Assembly: GCF_050624435.1 (NCBI RefSeq)
Contig: NC_134535.1
Coordinates: 122,871,731-122,935,730 of the forward strand
DNA: 64,000 nt
Direction: 5' to 3'
From: Tenrec ecaudatus
Lineage: Eukaryota; Chordata; Mammalia; Afrosoricida; Tenrecidae
In this document: positions 56,356 to 64,000 of the stretch, one piece after another
Layout: the number at the start of each line of letters is the position of its first letter
Numbering within the stretch: position 1 is the stretch's first letter
Position numbers and translations under genes: made by a program
The notes under the pieces: model-generated
Database searches by the model: none
The model's input: only the letters and a program-made list of their open reading frames with translations
What the model was told of the DNA's origin: nothing

Positions 56356-58968
56356 CTCAATTTATTTTTAGACTAATGTAAAAAATGAAGAACTAAAACT
56401 AACCAGAAAGCATTGCTTAACTTTGAAAAATAAACTTTAGCATGGTTCAGATATGTTTACTAAAAAATAAAATAAATTAAAATCTCACTATTTCAAGTAA
56501 TGTCAAAATCTACAAATGTACTGAAAGTCTTATAATCAAGTTTCTTCAGGACCCAAACCTATTTTTGTCATGGGATTTCTTATCTCAGTTAAAATATTCG
56601 GTAGTTCCCAATCATAAACAGAATAAATTCAGACCATTGTTCTAAGGCATCAAGCATTGCTTCTGAACTGTGATATATTCTGTCCAAGTGCACTCTACAT
56701 TCTTCCTGAGGGTGCGTGACAATTGCAGTTTTGGGAGAGAGAGGAAAGATGGCGTCCAGGTAGATTTACGCGCCCGGAGCTGCTGCTGCCAGACCAGAAG
56801 AGGAGAACGGGAAGAGGAGACCAAGTGCTAAAATCAGAATCAGGGTATAAGGTTTTGGTCCAGCTCCCTGTTGTTTTGATTTTCACTTTCAAAGTGAACT
56901 GAGAACGCACTGAGATGCTCTTGGTTCATTGTGCTGGGTTTAGGACCACCTCCGGACCGAGCCCCTCTGGTGTCCTCGCCCTGCAGGCTGCTGTCTAAAA
57001 GTGGCCGTGATCCCAGACTCCAGGAGAGCCTGTGCAAGCTGGTCACAGGACCCCACACCAGTCCCCACGCTGTTGGCTGCCTTGCGCTCTCACTCGGGGG
57101 GCTGGCGTGGGTAGCCATGGATGTGCAGCAACTGAAAAGCTGTCCAGAAATTTACCCATGTCAGATCGCAGTTTGGCAGAGCACAAACTGGTAGCCGATA
57201 GCTTTGGGGGCCAAGTCAGTTCTAGGTGGCTGAGGAAGAAAACAACCTCTCTGATAAGCTAGATCTCCTCCCTTGGGGGTCAGCATGACAAGCCCCGAAA
57301 CCAGAGCACCCCGCAAGCCCAATATAAAAAGGAGAAAAAATAGGTTCTTGGTAAAAACTTCAGATCCCAGCTCATTGTTTCAATCCAAGGCAAACCTGTA
57401 GAACAAGTCTACTAGCATACCGCAAGCCCAAAGGGCAAGGGGGAGCCACTGTCCACCCTCAGGGGACTTACACGCCTGTCCCCTACAGTCCTTCTTGTGA
57501 CTGGGGGATTTCTTGCCTGTCCTGGGGCCCTACCCATGACTGAGGGAACTGCAACCCCCTCCCCCTCTCTTCCTCCTCCCCCACCCCCTGCTGCAGGGCT
57601 GCATATGGATGGCCCAGGGCAGCTAAACCAGTCATCTCCAGCGCTCCACAAGGCTGCAGGGACCTGGCTGACCTCCGCTGTGATCCTGCCTAGGAGGGTA
57701 ATTTGGCCCAGCATCTGTGGGACCCTACACCAAAGTGGGCACACCACTCCGCCACCTTGAGGCAAGGCTGGATGCCCTCTGACCCCATGGTTAGGCGATA
57801 GGCTCAGCTATCTCCTTACTTTTTCTTCTTCTCTCTCTCTTCTTTCCTTCTCCCCGCAGTGAGTCTCAGCAGGCCCAGTTTTCTTTTGTTTTTTTCCTTT
57901 CCTCTCTTTCCTAGAGGTTCCAGGATTCCAGGCCTTTACCCTCAGCCTAGAGCAACTCCGCCCCAACAGGGGGGGGAGGGGGAGGGGGAGGGAGGGCGGT
58001 GGGCGGTGGAACCTCCAGCCTGCCCTCTGTGGGAGTGCTGCACACAGCAAGGTACAGGGCTCAGCCATCTCTTTACTTATTTTGTTTTCTTCTTCTTTCC
58101 CTTTTTCTGCATCTTCTAACTCTTCTCCCTTTCCCGCCACAGCCTCATCAAGCTCAGTTTTTCTTTTTTGTTGCTTTCTTCTTTTTTTTTGTCTCTGCTT
58201 TTTGCATGTGTTAGTTTGTGTTCAGTTTTGTTCATGTTTTTGTTTCTCCTTTCTCTCTTTTTCTCCTCTTTCCCCTTTTGTTCTTTCACATGCCGCTAAT
58301 GGCCGCCAGGTTACTCCCATCCTCCTATGTCAACTCTGACTGCCCAGTTGGGGAAGCACCCAACCGCACGCGTTGGCTTTACACGCAGCTGCAGAAATTA
58401 TGCCTCCCCTCTGCTGCACCCCACATGGCTGGGAGAATCTCCCCATCAAATGGCTTGGGTTATTCCCGCCCACACTCCAAGGCCCTACCAGTGACTGGGA
58501 GAACTCCTGCCCACTGTTTGTGGTGCTCCACACTGCTGCGGGAACATCCGCCCAAGCTCCACAGTAATCTCTCCGACTAAGGTAATTCTGCCTGCCATCT
58601 ACAGTGTTCTACACCAAGGAGGGTATGCCCACCCTCCCGGGTATGCCCACTCTCCCTCCACCGCACTCCTACTGCAGCAGGAAACACCACACACCAACCA
58701 AGGTGCTCCAAGCCCCATAGGGCACACCACCGCAGCTTTCTAGATCAGCCAGTGTAGCACCATCCTCATGGGATCCGCAACCCCCAGACCAGCATCCAAA
58801 TGTGAGAGGGCTATCCAACTCACATTCCAAACAATGGGATACTGGGTGGCTAGGGTACGAGTGAAACCACGGGAAGATAAGGTGGTAGCCCGGCTCCCCA
58901 GTGCAGCTATCTGCAGGTAGTTCGAAGAAGCACTCATAGATACTTTCAAAGAGAGAGCCCAGTGCCCT

Positions 58969-59415
58969 TTGACTCTTTGGAAGATTGCACAAGGCTCCTC
59001 TAAAACACGTAAACAGCAACCAACCACAACAGCCTCAACGAAAAATCAGGAGAAACAGAGAAAAATGAAGCAAGACCCTTACTTCATTCCATGCATAAGA
59101 ATAAACCCAAGGTGCATCAAAGACCTTGAGGTAAAACTCCAAACTATTAGGGCCACTAATGAGGGAATTGGGACAAACCTGAGAACCTTGGCACAGGGAA
59201 TAAATAGGCTATTGGAAATAAGGAAGGACACAAATACAGAGGAGGCACAAATTAACAAGTGGTATATATTGGAGATAAAATGGTGGTACATACATATGAT
59301 GGAGTACTATGCATCCCTAAAAAGCAGCGATGAACACATGAAGTACATTACTGGATGGGAAGAATTGGAGGAAATCATACTAAACAAAGTTAGCCAAGTA
59401 CAAAAGGACAAGTAA
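58969..59415 (+). pseudogene. L1 ORF1-ORF2 in-frame fusion, 148 codons open
   Basis: An uninterrupted frame that joins the first roughly 27 codons of L1 ORF1 to two separate stretches near the end of ORF2. The first ORF2 stretch (KMKQDPYFIPCIRINPRCIK to LLEIRKDTNT) matches 7660-7900 of the other L1 on the minus strand. The second (MMEYYASLKSSDEHMKYITG to the stop) matches the L1 ORF2 terminus (TMEYYAAIK in human). The only ATG in frame is upstream of the original start. Probably not a protein gene; the odd point is that both joints keep frame. Confidence 0.75.
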
Positions 59416-60884
59416 AACACGAGTCCACTGAGGTAAGTTTAAAAAATGGGGCATAAAGAAAAAGCTACTATATATATATATACACACACACATTCCTGGG
59501 GTGATGTTCAGCTATTAAGGGGGGGGGCAAACCCAATCCAGGGATACATATGGCAGCCAACTAAACAGGAGGGGGAAAGAGAGAGAGAAGACATGGGGAG
59601 CAGGGGAGCAGGGCACTGACCCACCTAAGGGGAAGGTATTGTTTGTTAATATCTCCACAGGAGAGGGAGAGAGAACCCAGGCTTCAACCCGGTGCACCAA
59701 GGCGTGAATACAACATCCAAGCTTGTACCAGGGAACCAATAGAGATGTCTGCGGAGCCGTCCCCAATCCCAACTCTGGGGCCAACCCCAGTACCACCACC
59801 CACCCACCAAGAAGAATGCACTTCAGAGGACAGCACTGAAGCTACAGCTTGAGGAGAGGGACACATCTGTTTAGAGCACACAGGAGAAACGAAGAGGGAT
59901 GGAGAGTGAGGGGAACACATCCTGGCCCACCAAGCCTCAAGACGATATTCCTGTTCAGAGAAGACAATGAACAGAGAGAACCATCATAGGGTCCACCCTA
60001 CCATGAGAACCATAGCACTACAGGAGACAACACTGGAGACACAGTGCAGGAACTGTGCCCAATCTGACCCCACCACACTGGGGTGAAACACCAGGAGCTG
60101 GCAAGAGAGCAGCAAGGGGAGCAAAGCGATGAAATCCCCGGGAAATACCAAAAATTGGCTTTGGAGACAGAGTGTGGCACCCCATCAGACTCGACTGGAA
60201 AACACTCCTAAAGGTCAAAAAACATACCTGGAACCGTTTATAGGCTTTTCCTTTTTTTGTCATCTGCTTTCTTTTTGTTGTTGTTATTTTGCTTTTGTTT
60301 TTTGTTGTTGCTATTGTTTTTGTCTTCCTTTGTTGTTTTGTTTGGCTTTCCTTGTTTTTGCGCTTACTTAGGTCTCTGCATGTCTATCTAGATAAGATAG
60401 CCCAGATAAGCCATTCGGAGACATAAACAATGGAACCGAAGGCTCTGGGGGTGGGGGATATGAGAGAAGGGGAGGTGGGAGAAAGTAATGGGTGGGTGGG
60501 GGACCAACCCAGGGACCAGGGAAGAAGAAATGAACTAAAGTCAATGGAGAGAAGGGTGTAGGATGCCCGGTAGGGCTTAGTCAAGGACAATGTAACAGCA
60601 AGGAATTACTAAATCCAAATGAATGCTGAACCTGATGGTGGGACAGGAGAAGAGTAAAAGGAAATAGCAGAAAGAACCAGGAGGCAAATGACATTTATAG
60701 AGGTCTAAATATAGGCATATACATATGTAAATATATTTATATATAACAAGAGGAAAATAGATCTATGTACTTATATCTATATGTTAAGAATTAAGGTTAC
60801 AGATGGGCATTGGGGCTTGAACCAAGTACTCCCTCAACACAAGAACACTTTGTTCTAACAATCCAGCCTTCTGTGATGCTGTGT

Positions 60885-61480
60885 TAGACAGAGTTCTCTA
60901 GAGAAACAAAACAAGAATGCTAATAATTTTATATATATTTATACAGATAGATATATAACATAGGAAATAAACAGTTAATTAAATTATAAAACCATACAAA
61001 TGGCTCAGTATAACTCACTCCTGTGAGACAGTTGTGAGACACTGGCAGTCCTTCAAGTCTTGAGGGTGGCTAGGTAGTCCTCTGTAGAGCAATTCAGGCT
61101 ATCCGGGCACAGGCAGCAAACAGCAAGGCAGGTCACTAATAGTCAGCCAGATGACAGGGTCCGACAGTCCCCAGCTCAAGAGATGTAAATTCCAATGGTG
61201 TGGCGAAGCAAGTCTTAGAGGAATCTCAAATTACAGTGACACAGTCCACGGGTTAGGTGTCCCACATGTAGTGTAGCTTGCAAATTGAGGCAAAGAACAA
61301 GTAAGACAGCCGCACACTGGTCCGATGATCAAAGAGCAAAAGACAAAAAAGGCAAGGCTCGCTGAGCCATTTATTTCTTGGCCCTTCAATTAACCCCACA
61401 TGTGTTTATCAGCCAGGTTGGCACAATAAACTAACTACCTCAGATGCTCACCTTCCCAACACGATTGCTGAAAACAAAAT
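60885..61480 (+). mobile_element. Repeat inserted in the L1 3' region, shared with 40.2 kb
   Basis: Runs from 'agacagagttctctagagaaacaaaac' to 'ttggcacaataaactaactacctcagatg'. The reverse complement occurs at 40235-40755. Family not recognised. Confidence 0.7.
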
Positions 61481-62694
61481 GGCTGCAAGCAAGTGTAATG
61501 AAGAAAGATGATGGTGCTATCAAAAGATACAGCCTCTGAGATCTTAAAAGCTTGAATATAAACAAGTGGTCATCTAGCTGAGAAGCAAAAAAGCCCACAT
61601 GGAAGAAACACACCAATTTGTGTGATCATGAGGTGACAATGGGATAAGGTATCAGGCATCTAAGACCCAGAACAAAATCATACCAATGTGAATGGGGTGG
61701 GGGTAGTGGGTGGGAGGCTGAGGAGTGGAGATCCAGAGCTCAACTATAGCCTATTGGACATCCCCTCACAGAAGGCTCACAAGGAAGAAATGAGCCAGTC
61801 AGGGTGCAGTATAGCACTGATGAAACACACAACTTTCCTCTAGTTCTTTAATGCTCCCCCCACCACACACACACACTATCATGACTTCATTTCTACTTTA
61901 AAAATCAGATTAGACAAGAATATGCACACTGCTACAATAAGAGCCTGTGACACAGGGAATGTAGGCCAACAATGAGAATAGAGATATGAGGAGGTTAAGG
62001 GGAAGGTGGGGAGAGAGATCAACATATAACCCTCTTCCAGGGGGACGAAGAACAGAAAAGTGGGTGAAGAGTAACAGAGGATGATGTAAGATATGAAAAT
62101 AATAATCTATAACGTATCAAGGGTTCATGAGAGAGGGTGGGTGAGGCAGAGAGGGGGAAAACCAGGAGCTGATACCAAGGACTCAAGTATAAAGAGAGTG
62201 CTTTGAGACTGATGATGGCAACATGTACAAATGTGCTTGACACAGTGGATGAATGTATGGATTGTACTAAGAGATGTAAGAGCCCTCAATAAAAGTATTT
62301 AATAATTAAAAAAGGTATTTGGAAAAAATGGGCAAAAAAAGCTCAATTTTCCAGACACTTAATATCAAAGCTACTGAAGTAATTTGCCTTTCCCTCTCTT
62401 TCATTATGCATATCTGCTTACTCACCGTGTCTCTAGATTTTTCTTTTTCACACTAATCCTCTCTTGCAAAGGCTTTGAGGCTATGCAGGTTTTCTTCAGT
62501 TTCTTCTCCAAAGTAGGGAGCCAGCTCTGCTCTTGGTCTGGAAGCTCTGCAGAAAGCTGTCCACTTTGGGTGACCCTGCTGGCATTTGAAACACCAGTCA
62601 CATAGCTTCCAGCATCACAGCAACACAAAGCCATCACAGTACCACAAACTTTTCAACACTTTGACGTAAGGCCATCCAGGGATGATTGCAACAG

Positions 62695-63870
62695 CATATT
62701 GACAGAGCACTGCCAGACGTTCAGGCCAGATTCAGAAGAGGACATAGAACAAGGGATATCATTGCTGATGCCAGATGGATCTTGGCTCAAAGCAGAGAAG
62801 GATGTTTACTTGTGTTTTATTAACTATACTAAAACAATCAATTGGGTGGACCATTACAAATTATGGATAGCTTTGAGAAGAGTGGGAGTCCCAGAACACT
62901 ACATTGTGCTCTTGCCGAACCTGTACATGGATCAAAAGGCAATTGTTCAAACAGAACCAGAACGTCCTGCCTGGGTTAAAATTGTGACCGGTGTGCATCA
63001 GGGTCGCATCCTCTTACCACACTGATTTAATCCGTGTGCTGTGCCAAGAGAGAAACTGGATTACATGAAGAAAACTGTGTCATCAGGATTGGAGGGGGTT
63101 CCTATCAACAATCTGTGATGTGAAGAAGGTACAACTTTGCTTGCTGACAGTGAGGGGGCTTGAAGCATTTGCTGATGAAGATCAAGGATTGCAGCCTTCA
63201 GTGTGGATTAGTCAATGCAAAGCCAACCAAAATTCTCCCACTGAACCGGTAGGTAATGTCAGGATAAATGGAGAAAAGGCTGAAGTTGTCAAGGATTTTG
63301 GATCCACTATCAGTGCTCATGGGAGCAGCAGTCAAGAGATCAAAAGACGTATTGCATTGGGTAAGCCTGCTGCGTATACTTCTTCAGAGTGTTGAAGAGT
63401 AAGACTGTTACTTTGAGGACTCAGCTGGGCCTGACCCAAGCCATAGTGCTCCATTGCATCAGATGCACATGGCAGGTGGACACTGAATAAAGAGGACCCT
63501 AGAGGAATAGCTGCCTTTGAATTGTGGTCCTGGGGAAGAATATTGAAAGTGCCATGGACTGCTAAAAGAACAAGCAACTCTGTATTGGAAAAGAAAGGGT
63601 AGAGTACCCCTTAGAGGCAACGATGGCAAGACTGTGTCTTACACGCTTTGGACAGAGTGTCAGGAGAGACCAGTCCCTGGAGCAGGACACCGTGTGTGCT
63701 AAAGGGGAGGGGCGCTGAGAAAGAGGAAGGCCCTGGAGGAGATGAATTGACGAAGCAGCTGCGTCTAATCGTGAGCGTGATGGAGACCTGCAGTGTTCCA
63801 TTCTGCGTGCACAAGGTCGCTAGGAGTCGGAGTCAGCTCGATGTCACCTAACAACAACAACAACAACACA
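62695..63870 (+). pseudogene. RTE (BovB-like) LINE with decayed reverse transcriptase
   Basis: Pieces read INWVDHYKLWIALRRVGVPE, HYIVLLPNLYMDQKAIVQTE and VTGVHQGRILLPH, then SSQEIKRRIALGKPAAY, the order of RTE reverse transcriptase (A-DCVDH-KLW, GVRQGCILSP, EIKRRIALG). The catalytic YADD region is destroyed by frameshifts. Ends with 'gatgtcacctaacaacaac' and (CAA)n at 63870. Confidence 0.88.
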
Positions 63871-64000
63871 AACATCACCTCCCTTTCAAGGTTTGTTTGG
63901 TTTTTAATCACTTCTTACTTTAATGGAATTTTTACTAAAATATGCTGAAACACTGGAAGAATAATTGTGACTAAGTGACAGAGAAAAGGAAACATGTGAA

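Larger units (their letters stand above)
56735..62312 (+). mobile_element. Internally deleted L1 LINE with both ends
   Basis: Begins 'gggagagagaggaaagatggcg', the L1 5' end. A long GC-rich 5' untranslated region (to about 58960) matches that of the L1 at 6.9-12.4 kb. The start of ORF1 (AQGSSKTRKQQPTTTASTKN, with the start ATG now ATT) runs directly into the end of ORF2 (QDPYFIPCIRINPRCIKDLE). A second deletion precedes WWYIHMMEYYASLK. The 3' region follows from 59420 and includes a segment shared with 7.1-7.3 kb, an inserted repeat at 60.9-61.5 kb, and the end 'cagtggatgaatgtatgg...caataaaagtatttaataatt'. Endonuclease and reverse transcriptase are absent. Confidence 0.88.

Noticed and set aside
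56840-57118. Antisense open frame in the L1 5' region, possibly like primate ORF0
   Set aside because: GC-rich sequence gives open frames by chance, and ORF0 is known only from primates. A second copy of this part is not available here for comparison.
57412-58580. Many Pro/Ser-rich open frames in a GC-rich stretch
   Set aside because: They fall in the L1 5' untranslated region and overlap in several frames on both strands.

Overview
The window is mammalian nuclear DNA, and most likely afrotherian. It is intron-rich and full of interspersed repeats. Several repeat types point to the clade: short SINEs of the AfroSINE type (head like 'gagccctggtggcacagt', tail like 'gcagtgagtttgg'), RTE/BovB-like LINE pieces ending in (CAA)n, and L1 copies whose 3' end reads '...cttgacacagtggatgaatg...'. 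A short hAT-type element resembling the SPIN (Space Invaders) family lies at 5.0 kb. SPIN is reported from tenrec, so a tenrec such as Echinops is my best guess. The clade call is fairly firm; the species is inference.

Three genes of the C-type lectin-like receptor cluster (the Dectin-1/CLEC part of the NK gene complex) can be read exon by exon. CLEC1A is on the + strand, with exons 2-6 at 4517-20203; its first coding exon is not in the window. CLEC9A (DNGR-1) is on the - strand, complete in six coding exons from 39368 to 29019 and encoding 233 residues. CLEC1B (CLEC-2) is on the - strand, complete in six coding exons from 53548 to 44196 and encoding 229 residues. All three share one layout: cytoplasmic tail, membrane exon, stalk exon, then three exons for the lectin-like domain. 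All splice phases match and every coding exon is open, so all three look functional.

CLEC1A and CLEC9A are tail to tail, as in human. CLEC1B points the same way as CLEC9A, which differs from the human arrangement as I remember it. There, CLEC1B is on the CLEC1A strand and CLEC12B lies between CLEC1B and CLEC9A. I find no CLEC12B exon in the window. A local inversion and/or loss of CLEC12B would explain this, as would an assembly error.

Layout. 1-4.5 kb: CLEC1A intron 1 with SINE, RTE, MIR, L2 and a (TC)n(AC)n microsatellite. 4.5-20.2 kb: CLEC1A, with a broken near full-length L1 filling most of intron 3. 20.2-29.0 kb: intergenic repeats. 29.0-39.4 kb: CLEC9A, with a 1.5-kb GAGT/GAGA tandem tract in intron 2. 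39.4-44.2 kb: intergenic SINEs and old repeats. 44.2-53.5 kb: CLEC1B, with a dense SINE nest in intron 4. 53.5-64 kb: RTE, an internally deleted L1 that keeps its 5' and 3' ends, and an RTE reverse-transcriptase remnant.

No operon-like, CRISPR or novel enzymatic system is present. The points most worth a second look are the CLEC1B orientation with missing CLEC12B, the L1 copy in which the ORF1 start is fused in frame to the ORF2 end, the GAGT tract, and lineage changes in the CLEC1B signalling and ligand-contact residues.
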